A stretch of 61,277 nucleotides of DNA from JANRIC01 sp033765345 (GCA_033765345.1 JANRIC010000237.1:1-61277); one strand, 5' to 3'. Shown: positions 37,192 to 46,405, counted from the stretch's first letter. Notes: generated by a model not told the origin, from the sequence alone. Numbers and translations are program-made.

Positions 37192-38373
37192 TTATCTCCA
37201 GAAGGAGGGTCTTTTTTTATCGGCAAATCCAGTGCAATTGGCACAGGCCTTAGGTACAATCACATAAAATATATCTGTAAATCCAAAGGCTCCAAAAGAA
37301 TCCCAAATTTCCCTACTTTCCAAATTATTTTCGGTCAGGAGGTACTCCCCGATCCTGGCTTCGGGGATGGTATCTAAAATAAAACAATTGGCAAAATAGG
37401 AAGGTCGTACAAAACCCTGGTCATTAAAATCACTAGGCACAAAAAACTCCCTCAGCGTGCTGACCTGGCTGGCATCAAAATAACCCAATACAATTTCATT
37501 TTTATCGTCTAAAGAGCGGATATTTCCCTGAATGATTCCCGGCTGAATATCAAACAGAGAACCTTGCCGGGTTTGGGATTCCTGCAAATTGCTCCAGAAA
37601 GTAAATGCTTCTTCACTCAGGGCGTATTGTTTGACCAGGATACTGTATTTGGTGCGGATTTCTTGGGAGAATTTATCCATAAACCGTACCGGAAACCTTG
37701 ATATTTGATCGTTTGCCAGCCCAATGGTGTTTTTGATCAGAATGGTACTTGATGTATCGCTTTTCCAGCAGTTGCCCACGTTTTCGGTGCGGGGGCGCAC
37801 TTCATTGCCCTGAATCCACTCAAAGATAGAAGCAAAAGGTACTACGATTTCATAAGTTTCTTCCCATTCCCAGCGATAGTAGCGGGTTTGATTGCTTGGG
37901 TCGTGGCTGTCTACGTAGAATTCAATGCCGTCAGGGCGATTGATGAGCCCGGTGCGGTATTCGGCATAGATGCTGTCAATCGGTGGGCAGGATTTGAGAG
38001 TCACTGCGTCGGAGCGGTAATTCCTACCGGAGCTTGTCTGAATCAATAAGGTATAGCTTTGTCCGATTATACCTGTAAAATTGGGTGTAGTGAAGTATTT
38101 TCCAGGTTCTTTTTCACTGAGCGGAAAGCGGTTTCCTTGTTCGTCTTCTATATGAACCTGAGCCTCGGTTTCGGGTATAAAAACCAGGCTATCAATCGGA
38201 GAAGTACGTGAAATCAGAATTCGGTGTGCTTTGGTTTCGTTGGTGATGAGCCCCTCTACGACCAGATAGTCTTCAAAATCCTGGGCATCAAATTCTTCAA
38301 AAGGCTCTACACACTGTGAGAAAGCCCAAAGTAGGATAAAAAATCCCAATATATTTTTCAAAAATCCTTTCAT
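37192..38373 (-). CDS. DUF4249 lipoprotein, partner of TonB receptor
   Basis: 393 residues. The signal sequence ends in AFSQC, so Cys21 is the likely lipidated residue. The opening after it, FEDYLVVEGLITNETKAHRILISRTSPIDS, is typical of DUF4249. The C-terminus has a CxxC motif (ACANC). Members are outer-membrane lipoproteins encoded beside TonB-dependent receptors and probably help capture the ligand (inference from gene order, as in SusD-like pairs). It starts 2 bp after the receptor stop, so the two are almost certainly translated from one mRNA. Confidence 0.88.
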   Translation of the reverse strand: MKGFLKNILGFFILLWAFSQCVEPFEEFDAQDFEDYLVVEGLITNETKAHRILISRTSPIDSLVFIPETEAQVHIEDEQGNRFPLSEKEPGKYFTTPNFTGIIGQSYTLLIQTSSGRNYRSDAVTLKSCPPIDSIYAEYRTGLINRPDGIEFYVDSHDPSNQTRYYRWEWEETYEIVVPFASIFEWIQGNEVRPRTENVGNCWKSDTSSTILIKNTIGLANDQISRFPVRFMDKFSQEIRTKYSILVKQYALSEEAFTFWSNLQESQTRQGSLFDIQPGIIQGNIRSLDDKNEIVLGYFDASQVSTLREFFVPSDFNDQGFVRPSYFANCFILDTIPEARIGEYLLTENNLESREIWDSFGAFGFTDIFYVIVPKACANCTGFADKKRPSFWR

Positions 38374-38375
38374 AT

Positions 38376-41129
38376 TTAAAAGCTAAAATTATAAGTAATT
38401 GTAGGAATGGGTGCCCCGAAAACGGATAATTTTCTGCCCTGAATTCTGCCTTCTTCAATCACAAAAAAGACAGAATAAGGATTTTTTCGTCCCAAAACAT
38501 TGTACACTGAAATTGACCAGAAGCTATGCGCCAGTTTTTTGATTTTATGATTGCCTTCTATATTAATTCCCAAATCCAGGCGATAATAATCCGGGATTCT
38601 AAACTGATTTCTTTGGGAAAATAAGATCACATTTCCTCCGGCGATCTGGTAGTTGCCAATCGGGAAAGTAATCGGCCGGCCAGTACTGTATGTAAAATTG
38701 GCTGAAAAACTGTATCGTTGGGTAAGGCGATAATTGGAAATAATGCTGATGTTATGCGGTTTGTCATAATTTGCCGGAAAAAAATTGCCATTGTTGACGC
38801 GCTCTACCTGAAAATCACCGTCCAGTTTTAGGAATGTACGTGAAAAGGTATAACTGATCCAACCGTTGAGTTTGCCGCTTTTTTTACGGAGCAATACTTC
38901 AACTCCATAGGCTTTGCCCCTTCCCTGGAGTACATCAGTAGCCAGATTTTCATTCAGAATCAAGTCCGAACCTACTTTATAATCCAACAGATTATTTAAT
39001 TTTTTGTAATAGATTTCTAATGAAGTCTCTATGTTGTTGCCATTGAAGTTTTTATAAATTCCTAATGAAATCTGATCGGCAATTTGAGGGGCAATATGCG
39101 TATCGGAAAGCTTCCAGGTATCTGTTGGAGCTATGGAAATGGTATTGCTCAGGCGATGTATGTACTGGCGGGTGCGATTATAGCTAAGTTTGAGGGAGGT
39201 TTCGGAATTCAATGCATATCTGGCTGCCAATCGCCATTCAGGGCCATGATAGCTTTTGATAATTTGCGCCGATTGAAAATCTGTGGAATCCACAATGTTA
39301 GACAGCTCGCGGGGAGATCCTGACTGAAAATCAAAAACCTGTGCTGGCCCGAAAGCTCCAAACCAGGAATAACGAATGCCCAGATTGAGCGAAATGCGTT
39401 CGTTGAGGTCTATCTGGTCAGAAAAATACAAGGCAGATTCCAAGCCTTGTTCTTGGTCTATTTCACGCCGGGAAACCAGCGACTCTTTACCAAGGCTTTG
39501 GATGTAACCCGGTTCTAAAAAATAAAATTTATTGACCAAGCCAAAATCAAAACGATGGGCATTGCTCTGGTAGTAACTTACATCGAGTTTGAGGTCGGTT
39601 TCGCGTATTTTGAAACCCAGCCCAAAGGCATCGACCGGAATCGCCTCATAATCCAGGGTATAATCGTATTGGCTGTACGCTGTACTGAGTACGCCATAGA
39701 ATTTATTGTTGAAATTATGCCGCCATTGGAAGGAAGCATTAAAATTACGGTAGCTAAACAAGCTATCTGAAGAAAGCCGAAACTTGTCCTGACTCAGATA
39801 AGAAGATAGATAAAGGGAATTATTTTCATTGATCTGGTGGCTAAGTCGCAGAACAGCATCATAAAAAGAAGCCCAGCTATTTCTGAGGGCTTCATCAGGC
39901 ACTAGATTCAGCACCCAATCCGAATAGGTTGTCCTTCCGGCCAAAATCAACGAGGTTTTTTCCTTCACTAAAGGAATCTCCAGGCTTAGGCGGCCAGTCA
40001 CAGGCCCTACTCCCCCTTGCCCTGAAAATTTCTTTACATTCCCGTCTTTCATTTGAATATCCAGAATAGAAGATAAGCGGCTACCGTAACGTGCCGGGAT
40101 ACTACTTTTATGGAGTTCGGTTTTTTTGATCACATCGGCATTAAAAACCGAGAAAAAGCCCAAGAAATGAGAGGTGTTAAAAATAGGAGCTTCATTGAGA
40201 AGTACGAGATTCTGGTCGGAGTTGCCCCCCCTTACGTGAAAGCCTGAGGCACCTTCCCCAATAGTTTGTACACCGGGGAGGGTCAAAGTGACCTGAATTA
40301 GGTCGTTTTCACCCAAAATTTTAGGAATATTTTTAATTGTTTTTACATCGATACGCTCCAGCCCCATTTGCACGCCAGATACATTCAGGTCTCTGTCGGA
40401 CTCTACCAAGATTTCATTTAAGGAAATCACATCTTCCTCAAGCTCAATATCCAATTTGCCATCCGAATAAAGAAGCGTGCCAGTTTGGGTAGGTTTCATA
40501 CCTGCAAACTGGGTTTTGAGTACGTGCAGCCCGGCACTCAGCGTAAGGGAATAGTAGCCAAAACTATTGGTGCTGATTGCCCGAAAGGGGTTTTCTACAT
40601 AAACCAATGCGCCTACGATGGGTTCACCGTTTTTTTTCTCTCGAACATAGCCAGCAAGTGTGACACTTTTACCAGGAATCATCAGGGTTTTGTTACCAAT
40701 TTCAATAGGGGCTTTTTGGATATTTTCATTCAAATTTAATTCATTTTCACGGGCGAATATACGGGAATTGGCTGTTTCAGAACGGGCGTCGGGAGATTCC
40801 AAAGCTGCAAATTTTTGAACTATCGGATTATCCCTTGAAAGTATTACTCGATCTCGGTAGATGATCGGGTACAAGCGGGTGCTGGCCAGGACTTTGGTCA
40901 ATATTTCGTGAAGGGTTGCGTATTCAAAATCGGCTGTAATTCGGGTAGAATCCAACCAGGAGTCTGCATAATAAAAAGGAAGCATACTCTCTCGCTCTAA
41001 ACCCAATAATGCTGTTTTTAGGTCGGTTTGATTGAATTGTATAGAAAAAAGCGGGGCATTCTCTTGAGCCTGAATAGATATGGTGTATGATCCTATCAAA
41101 AAAGACAAAAAAGATAAAAATTTCTTCAT
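38376..41129 (-). CDS. TonB-dependent receptor with STN and carboxypeptidase-like domains
   Basis: 917 residues from the ATG at 41129. That start is supported by a 4-bp ATGA overlap with the upstream stop. The signal peptide ends ISIQAQ. Domains: STN/secretin-TonB N-terminal domain (about 28-95, FNQTDLKTALLGLERES), a carboxypeptidase regulatory-like domain (about 150-235, VTLAGYVREKKNGEPIVGALVYV), plug (about 240-360, FHVRGGNSDQNLVLLNEAPI) and an outer-membrane barrel to the end (PTITYNFSF). The STN domain usually contacts a FecR-like anti-sigma factor, but no sigma/anti-sigma pair lies in the window. Ligand is unknown. Confidence 0.92.
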   Translation of the reverse strand: MKKFLSFLSFLIGSYTISIQAQENAPLFSIQFNQTDLKTALLGLERESMLPFYYADSWLDSTRITADFEYATLHEILTKVLASTRLYPIIYRDRVILSRDNPIVQKFAALESPDARSETANSRIFARENELNLNENIQKAPIEIGNKTLMIPGKSVTLAGYVREKKNGEPIVGALVYVENPFRAISTNSFGYYSLTLSAGLHVLKTQFAGMKPTQTGTLLYSDGKLDIELEEDVISLNEILVESDRDLNVSGVQMGLERIDVKTIKNIPKILGENDLIQVTLTLPGVQTIGEGASGFHVRGGNSDQNLVLLNEAPIFNTSHFLGFFSVFNADVIKKTELHKSSIPARYGSRLSSILDIQMKDGNVKKFSGQGGVGPVTGRLSLEIPLVKEKTSLILAGRTTYSDWVLNLVPDEALRNSWASFYDAVLRLSHQINENNSLYLSSYLSQDKFRLSSDSLFSYRNFNASFQWRHNFNNKFYGVLSTAYSQYDYTLDYEAIPVDAFGLGFKIRETDLKLDVSYYQSNAHRFDFGLVNKFYFLEPGYIQSLGKESLVSRREIDQEQGLESALYFSDQIDLNERISLNLGIRYSWFGAFGPAQVFDFQSGSPRELSNIVDSTDFQSAQIIKSYHGPEWRLAARYALNSETSLKLSYNRTRQYIHRLSNTISIAPTDTWKLSDTHIAPQIADQISLGIYKNFNGNNIETSLEIYYKKLNNLLDYKVGSDLILNENLATDVLQGRGKAYGVEVLLRKKSGKLNGWISYTFSRTFLKLDGDFQVERVNNGNFFPANYDKPHNISIISNYRLTQRYSFSANFTYSTGRPITFPIGNYQIAGGNVILFSQRNQFRIPDYYRLDLGINIEGNHKIKKLAHSFWSISVYNVLGRKNPYSVFFVIEEGRIQGRKLSVFGAPIPTITYNFSF

Positions 41130-41959
41130 GGTAGTGGAATGAGCTGATCGCAAAATTCGCTTAAACGAATCAAATCAGATTCTTGGGTGGGTTTAATTTT
41201 TAATTGATTTTGACGAATAAAATGATTGATTTCCACTTTGCGGCTTGCAAAAAGCTCCAAAAAGTCTTTTTCACGATTCAGGTTGCTTGCTGAGTTTTGG
41301 TAGAGTAAATAAAAACTGCTTTTTTCTCTAAATTGAATGGTCTTCTCTTCAATATAATCTTCTTTATATCTCTTGGCGACTAGTTTGAGGTTTTTTCCTT
41401 TGTATAGAATCTCATAAAAACCCGATGCAAGCTTTTTGTTACTTTCTGAGCCTAGGTATTCAAAATACTTTTCTTGCAGCGTAAAAAAACGAATTTCTTC
41501 TTTAAATAAAAGCAGCCAGTTATTTAAGTTGCTCTCGTCTATGTGCCGAAGAATCAGTTGATCTGTAAAGGCATCATACATCAAGGCTACTTGAGGATAA
41601 AACTGCCCTTGATAGTGTAAACTACCATATTTCCAGTCTCTCCCCTGCCAAAAAGGATGTATTTGGGCATTGATGTATTGTGTTTGATAAAGACTTCCAT
41701 TGATCAGGCCAGAGCTATGGATGCCCACCAGGCTATCAAATTGCTGTACCCAGGTAGTTGGGTTTGTAAAAAGACCGGATAATCCTTGTGCTTTCAAGGT
41801 ACAGAATTGTACTCCAAAGGCTGTTAGAAAGATGCCAAAAAAAGTTAAAGTTCCTACTATTCTTTTGCCCAAAATGTTTAAAATTGATTTAACAATTAAA
41901 GATAATTTATTCTTTTGATTATACAAGTTATTGTTAAATATTTGTGTTTTGAGACACAA
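41126..41959 (-). CDS. secreted protein of unknown function leading the TonB operon
   Basis: 277 residues if started at the ATG 41959. The hydrophobic export segment lies far in (about residues 35-58, VGTLTFFGIFLTAFGVQF, ending LKAQ). An in-frame TTG at about codon 30 would give a normal signal peptide and may be the true start. The mature part has YGSLHYQGQFYPQVALMYDAFTDQLILRHID, a pattern I associate with a Bacteroidota secreted family of unknown role. It overlaps the TonB receptor start by 4 bp (ATGA), so the two are translationally coupled. Its position in front of an STN receptor makes a role in ligand handling or signalling possible but unproven. Confidence 0.7.
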   Translation of the reverse strand: MCLKTQIFNNNLYNQKNKLSLIVKSILNILGKRIVGTLTFFGIFLTAFGVQFCTLKAQGLSGLFTNPTTWVQQFDSLVGIHSSGLINGSLYQTQYINAQIHPFWQGRDWKYGSLHYQGQFYPQVALMYDAFTDQLILRHIDESNLNNWLLLFKEEIRFFTLQEKYFEYLGSESNKKLASGFYEILYKGKNLKLVAKRYKEDYIEEKTIQFREKSSFYLLYQNSASNLNREKDFLELFASRKVEINHFIRQNQLKIKPTQESDLIRLSEFCDQLIPLP

Positions 41960-42429
41960 GCATAGATCTGGGTCAGACTCCCAAACGAGGGTAATTGTGC
42001 TAGTTTATCTATTGTATAAAAACCCTTCTGAGGAAAAATTTATGTTTGATAAACAGGTAGGGCTCTTACCTTAAAGCTGCTTGATGTTCTCAATCGTTCG
42101 GTTTTTATACCCAGATTAAAGTGATTTAGGAAATACAAGACCCCTGCGGGGCAAGTTTTCTTGATTGATTAGCTTGATTATTCATGATTTAAGCACTAAA
42201 AGTTCCCCTGTAAGGATCTTGTTTTTGTATTAAAACCACTTCGGTTTGAGTATAAATACTGTATTTGAATAATAAGCAGGATTTTAAAGCTATCCATTTA
42301 TACCCAGATTGAAGTGATTTGCCTGATTTTCTTGATTGATTAGCTTGATTATTAATGATTTAAAAGCTAAAATCTCGGAAAACCACTTCGGTTTGAGTAT
42401 AAAGTTAGGTAAGAGCCTAATTTTATTTA
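41960..42429. other. gene-free region filled by palindromic repeats
   Basis: 470 bp between two minus-strand operons (TonB and thi). About 360 bp of it is the compound repeat described in the next entry. No ORF with coding features is present. Confidence 0.6.
42061..42417. repeat. compound palindromic element with 10-bp terminal inverted repeats
   Basis: The ends GGCTCTTACC (42061-42070) and GGTAAGAGCC (42408-42417) are exact reverse complements. Inside are two related units, 42103-42256 and 42296-42402. Each begins TTATACCCAGATT(A/G)AAGTG and ends AACCACTTCGGTTTGAGTAT, which pair with each other, so each unit can fold into a long imperfect hairpin. The units share a central CTTGATTGATTAGCTTGATT. 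The larger unit has an extra inner stem (around CCCCTGCGGGG). It resembles a non-coding mobile or REP-like element. No transposase is nearby. Confidence 0.7.
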
Positions 42430-43551
42430 TCAACCTGTCAACTGATAAGCTCTGTCCCAATCCTTCCAGACGGCTTCATAGCCTTGTGCTTGAATCACCT
42501 TTTTGATTTCTTCGGGGGAGCGTTCATCAGAGATTTCAAACTGTTCCAGGGACTCAGGCTCTACCACATATCCGCCGGGGTTGGTTTTGGAGCCAGCACT
42601 CATTGAGGTGATCCCTAATGGAATGATGTGATTGCGGAATTTCTCGCTTTCGCGGGTGGATATAGAAAGTTCTACTTCTTCATCAAAAAGTCGGTAAGCA
42701 CAGATCAATTGTACCAGTTCGTGGTCGCTCATGGCTACTTTGGGAGGCAAACCACCTGAGTAAGGGCGTAAGCGAGGAAAAGAGATGGAATATTTGCTCT
42801 GCCAGTAGGTTTTCTCTAAATAATTCAAATGTAGTGCTGTAAAAAAACAATCTGTACGCCAGTCTTCCAAACCAATGAGCACCCCCAAACCCATCTTGTA
42901 AACACCTGCTTTACCCAGGCGGTCGGGTGTATCGAGGCGATAGTAAAAGTTAGATTTTTTACCCTTAGGGTGGTGTTTTTTGTAGTCTTCTTGGTGATAG
43001 GTTTCCTGATAAACCAATACGGTATTCAATCCGTAATTCATCAGAACTTCGTATTCTACCTGATCCAGCGGTTGTACTTCCATAGAAATATGTGCAAAAT
43101 GAGGGCGAATTAACTCGAGTACTTTCTTGAAGTAATCTAAACCAACGCTACGATTTGCTTCTCCACTAACTAACAAAATATGCTCATAACCCAATGCTTT
43201 GATGGCTTCTACTTCTCTGAGAATTTCTTTCTCGGTGAGTGTGCGGCGGCGTATTGGATTATCCAAGCTAAATCCGCAATAGGTACAAATATTCTGACAT
43301 TCATTAGAAAGATACAAAGGCAGATATAATTGGATAACCTTTCCAAAGCGCTTTTGGGTGATTTGACAACTGATTTGAGCGATATACTCAAGATAAGCTG
43401 CGGCTGCGGGTGAAATCAGTGCCTTAAAATCTTCCAAATTTCGTTTTTCTTTGCCTAGGGCTATTTCTACGTCTTGGGAAGTTTTGGCATAGATGCTTTT
43501 TCGGGTATCATCCCAGGCATATAGATCAAATATTTCTCTAAAATTACTCAT
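42430..43551 (-). CDS. thiH: 2-iminoacetate synthase ThiH
   Basis: 373 residues, family length. Radical SAM enzyme that cleaves tyrosine to dehydroglycine (2-iminoacetate) and p-cresol for the thiazole ring. The cluster motif is CQNICTYC (CxxxCxxC) after LSNE. Other ThiH motifs are LLVSGEANRSVG, ISMEVQPLDQVEYEVLMNYGL, YQETYHQEDYKKHHPKGKK and ISFPRLRPYSGG. It overlaps thiG by 8 bp and is the last gene of the thi operon. Its oxygen-sensitive, tyrosine-using chemistry contrasts with ThiO. Confidence 0.96.
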   Translation of the reverse strand: MSNFREIFDLYAWDDTRKSIYAKTSQDVEIALGKEKRNLEDFKALISPAAAAYLEYIAQISCQITQKRFGKVIQLYLPLYLSNECQNICTYCGFSLDNPIRRRTLTEKEILREVEAIKALGYEHILLVSGEANRSVGLDYFKKVLELIRPHFAHISMEVQPLDQVEYEVLMNYGLNTVLVYQETYHQEDYKKHHPKGKKSNFYYRLDTPDRLGKAGVYKMGLGVLIGLEDWRTDCFFTALHLNYLEKTYWQSKYSISFPRLRPYSGGLPPKVAMSDHELVQLICAYRLFDEEVELSISTRESEKFRNHIIPLGITSMSAGSKTNPGGYVVEPESLEQFEISDERSPEEIKKVIQAQGYEAVWKDWDRAYQLTG

Positions 43552-44314
43552 CTAAGAAGGCAGTTAAGGGGCTGGTAGCCATCGCTTTCCAGCCGGGTTG
43601 AGCTAATTTGGCTTCATAGGCCATTCTTCCGGCCTGCACGGCCATTTTAAAAGCTTCGGCCATAGCTATGGGGTCTTGTGCTACGGCGATAGCTGTATTC
43701 ACAAGTACGGCGTCAGCTCCAATTTCCAAAGCTTTGGCAGCGTCCGAAGGAGCACCTATTCCTGCATCTATTACTACAGGTACTTTGCTTTGTTCTATGA
43801 TGATTTCCAGAAAATCAAGGGTTCGAAGTCCTTTATTACTGCCAATCGGCGAGCCCAAAGGCATGACGGCAGCCGTACCGACTTCCTCCAGCCTCTTACA
43901 AAGTACCGGGTCGGCGTGTATATAAGGCAAAACGATGAAGCCTAGTTTGACCAGCTCTTCGGCAGCTTTTAAAGTTTCTATCGGGTCAGGCATCAGGTAT
44001 TTGGGGTCAGGGTGAATTTCTAGCTTGATCCAGTTTGTTTCTAAGGCTTCCCTTGCCAATTGAGCAGCAAAAACAGCTTCTTTGGCACTTCGCACACCCG
44101 AAGTATTCGGCAGCAAATTAAACTGAGGGTGTTTGAGATGGTTCAAAATATCATCTTGCGGGTTCTGAATGTCTACTCTTCGGAGGGCAACTGTCACGAG
44201 TTCGCTGCCTGAGGCCAGAAGTGCCTCCTCCATCAAAGTACTTGCGCTAAACTTTCCCGTGCCTGTAAACAGGCGAGAGTTGAATTCTTTATCGGCGATT
44301 TTGAGTATTTTCAT
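43544..44314 (-). CDS. thiG: thiazole synthase ThiG
   Basis: 256 residues, TIM barrel. It joins deoxyxylulose phosphate, iminoacetate and sulfur from ThiS thiocarboxylate into the thiazole phosphate. Motifs: SRLFTGTGKFSA, ELVTVALRRVD, LLPNTSGVRSAKEAVFAAQLARE, WIKLEIHPDPKYLMPD (the Lys of the Schiff base), VMPLGSPIGSNKGL, PVVIDAGIGAPSDAAKALE and ADAVLVNTAIAVA. The stop overlaps the thiH start, which indicates coupling. The start lies 58 bp after thiE, across a tandem intergenic repeat. Confidence 0.97.
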   Translation of the reverse strand: MKILKIADKEFNSRLFTGTGKFSASTLMEEALLASGSELVTVALRRVDIQNPQDDILNHLKHPQFNLLPNTSGVRSAKEAVFAAQLAREALETNWIKLEIHPDPKYLMPDPIETLKAAEELVKLGFIVLPYIHADPVLCKRLEEVGTAAVMPLGSPIGSNKGLRTLDFLEIIIEQSKVPVVIDAGIGAPSDAAKALEIGADAVLVNTAIAVAQDPIAMAEAFKMAVQAGRMAYEAKLAQPGWKAMATSPLTAFLDE

Positions 44315-44383
44315 TTTTTGACAGGATTTCAGGGTTTACGGGTTTCATTTTCTTTTGATAAGATTTCAGGATTTACAGGATTT
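44315..44383. repeat. two direct copies of a ~30-bp repeat at the thiE 3' end
   Basis: Copies at about 44315-44345 and 44352-44383 share TTTTGA, AGATTTCAGG-type and GGTTTACGGG/GATTTACAGG blocks (about 80 percent identical by eye). The second copy covers the thiE stop codon (44373-44375), so repeat DNA forms the last codons of thiE. Such GATTTACAGGATTT repeats are known from Bacteroidota intergenic DNA. Confidence 0.6.
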
Positions 44384-44996
44384 GGTAGAGTTTTTCTACC
44401 AATTCTTTGCGATTTTGGCTATGTGTAATCAGTCCGGAGACGGCGATACCGTGGATACCTGTTTGTTTGAGTTCGTCGACGTCTTCCAGGAGGATACCCC
44501 CAATGGCAATAATGGGCGTATAGATTTTACTTTGGCGGCATTTGAGTATAATTTCCCGATAAGCTTCCAATCCCAAAACAGGGCTTAGATTTTTTTTGGT
44601 TGACGTAAAGCGAAAAGGTCCCAAACCGACATAATTTATTTCTGATTCAATAAGCCAAACAATATCTGTAAAAGTATTGGCAGTACCACCGATGATAAAG
44701 TCAGGGCCTAGAATCAAACGGGCTTCGGAGGGGGGCATATCCGTTTGTCCGAGATGCACACCACCTGCGGCCACTTCTTTGGCTAGATGCACGTGATCAT
44801 TGATGATCAGCTTGGCGGAGTATTTCTGGCAGATCGCTTTTGCTTGGGAGGCAATTTGTTGCATTTCTGTTTCGGATTTCTCCTTCATGCGCAATTGAAT
44901 CCAACGACAACCGGCTTCACAAGCTTGCTGAATCACTTGAATGTGGCTTAGGGTATCGGTTTCTTGAGAAATATAATGTAGTTTATCTATGTTCAT
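44373..44996 (-). CDS. thiE: thiamin phosphate synthase ThiE
   Basis: 207 residues from the ATG at 44996. A frame extending to 45029 adds 11 residues that do not look conserved. The enzyme couples HMP pyrophosphate with thiazole phosphate. TIM-barrel motifs: WIQLRMKEK (pyrophosphate binding), LIINDHVHLAKEVAAGGVHLGQTD, IIGGTANTFTDI, YVGLGPFRFTSTKKN and IIAIGGIL. The active-site residues expected for ThiE appear intact, in contrast with the second ThiE-like gene upstream. It lies 45 bp after thiD in the operon. Confidence 0.93.
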   Translation of the reverse strand: MNIDKLHYISQETDTLSHIQVIQQACEAGCRWIQLRMKEKSETEMQQIASQAKAICQKYSAKLIINDHVHLAKEVAAGGVHLGQTDMPPSEARLILGPDFIIGGTANTFTDIVWLIESEINYVGLGPFRFTSTKKNLSPVLGLEAYREIILKCRQSKIYTPIIAIGGILLEDVDELKQTGIHGIAVSGLITHSQNRKELVEKLYQIL

Positions 44997-45041
44997 AAGC
45001 TTAGGTTTTGAGATGCTTAATTCTTTCAATTTTTAGTTGCT

Positions 45042-45791
45042 TCAAGGGTGGTATCCAAGCAGCGTTGGGTTACTATCCAGAAAACGGCTGATATAGGTTT
45101 TGGCTTTTAGGCAGGCTTTGAGCAAGGGGTATTCCTTGGCCAGATTGGCGGTAATTGCTGAAGAAAGCACACAACCAGAGCCGTGTTTGGGGCTAGGGTT
45201 TTTAGTTTTTGGATTGAGCGGATAGATTTTGTCCTGATGATAAAGAAAATCTTTGCCCAAATCCATCGGATTATGCCCTCCTTTGAGGTATACTTTACAG
45301 AATAGGCTCAATTCTTTGGCTCCTTCTTGAGCTTCTTTTTCTGGGAAAATCTGCTGTATTTCCGTCCAATTTGGTGTAATCAAATAAAGTTTTCCGGCAA
45401 TTTCCAGAAATTTTTCCTGACTGATCTCCTGATGAAAGTCAAATCCTGCACTGGCTTTAAAGATCGGGTCAAGAATTATCCTGGTAGATGGAGTTTTCAC
45501 TTTCATATAATCAATAACTTGCCCCAGAACCTCTAAACTTTCTATCAAGCCTATTTTAGCATATTTGAATTGAAATTGTCTTTGTAGTATTTCAATTTGA
45601 CGGATGATATCATCGGCTTGTGTCCATTGCAAGGCTTCAAATTCACGATCATTTTGAAAAGTCAAAGCCGTACAAACGCCCATTCCCAGCACTTTATGTG
45701 CTTCAAAGGTCTTGATATCAGCCAATAAACCGGCTCCTCCGCTAGGGTCATACCCTGCAATGCTCAATACGCTTGTTCTAAGTCCTGGCAT
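45042..45791 (-). CDS. thiD: HMP/HMP-phosphate kinase ThiD
   Basis: 249 residues, ribokinase fold. It phosphorylates hydroxymethylpyrimidine and its monophosphate. Motifs: LSIAGYDPSGGAGLLADIKTFE (substrate pocket), TALTFQND, AKIGLIES, ILDPIFKASAG, LITPNWTEIQQIF, VYLKGGH and GSGCVLSSAI (anion hole/catalytic loop). The classical Asp of GTGC(T/V)LS is replaced by a GSGC form seen in many members. The start ATG lies 28 bp inside the preceding gene, so the two are translationally coupled. Confidence 0.93.
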   Translation of the reverse strand: MPGLRTSVLSIAGYDPSGGAGLLADIKTFEAHKVLGMGVCTALTFQNDREFEALQWTQADDIIRQIEILQRQFQFKYAKIGLIESLEVLGQVIDYMKVKTPSTRIILDPIFKASAGFDFHQEISQEKFLEIAGKLYLITPNWTEIQQIFPEKEAQEGAKELSLFCKVYLKGGHNPMDLGKDFLYHQDKIYPLNPKTKNPSPKHGSGCVLSSAITANLAKEYPLLKACLKAKTYISRFLDSNPTLLGYHP

Positions 45792-46405
45792 TTATCTCTG
45801 ATGATTTTAAAATTTTCCAAGACTTTATGCTCATTTTGCCAGACAGCCCCCAGCACTGCCACGCCATCAAAACCCAGGGATTTGGCACGGGAGATTTTAT
45901 CTACCCCAACTCCTCCCAGGGCTATCAATTGCGGTTTTATTTGAGTTTTGATTTTTCGGACATCCCACTCGTGTTGGGGTTTATAGCCTTCTTTGGAAAT
46001 GCTCTCAAAGACAGGGCTGACAAATACATACTCGAAGTAGCTGGATTCTTGTTTTAAATCCGATATTGTGTGTATAGAAGTACTTAAAATACGAACTTTT
46101 TGTTTTTCCAAATAAAATATCTGATCCTGCCTTTGTGCGATGCTTTTCGCGAGAAAGGTTTTGCGGTCGGGTTCTCGGAGATGAATTCCTTTCAACGAAT
46201 ACTTTTCGGCAAGTTCGTGGTGATTGTGTAGGACGATCATTTGATGATACATTGGATTGATTTCATGGAGGAAGGTTTCCACCTTGCTCCTATTGCTTTC
46301 AGGTTTACGCAAGTGAAAGCAATCCAGCCCCGACTCGAAGAGTTGGTTTACCCAATGCGTTTCTTGGTGGATTGTTTGAGGAGGGGAAATCAGAATTAAT
46401 CGCAT
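45764..46405 (-). CDS. ThiE/TenI-like second thiamin phosphate synthase family protein
   Basis: 213 residues, same TIM-barrel family as ThiE but divergent. Visible motifs are CFHLRKPE, VLHNHHELAEKYSLKGIHLREPD, ILSTSIHTISDL, YVFVSPVFES and ALGGVGVDKI. The normal ThiE substrate segments (NDR/NDH and GVHLGQ) are altered. The catalytic His seen in Bacillus TenI (GHVFE) is replaced by Ser-Pro (SPVFE). It may be a thiazole tautomerase-like helper, a weak synthase or a regulatory paralogue. Its place between thiC and thiD, overlapping thiD by 28 bp, ties it to the pathway. Confidence 0.82.
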   Translation of the reverse strand: MRLILISPPQTIHQETHWVNQLFESGLDCFHLRKPESNRSKVETFLHEINPMYHQMIVLHNHHELAEKYSLKGIHLREPDRKTFLAKSIAQRQDQIFYLEKQKVRILSTSIHTISDLKQESSYFEYVFVSPVFESISKEGYKPQHEWDVRKIKTQIKPQLIALGGVGVDKISRAKSLGFDGVAVLGAVWQNEHKVLENFKIIRDKCQDLEQAY

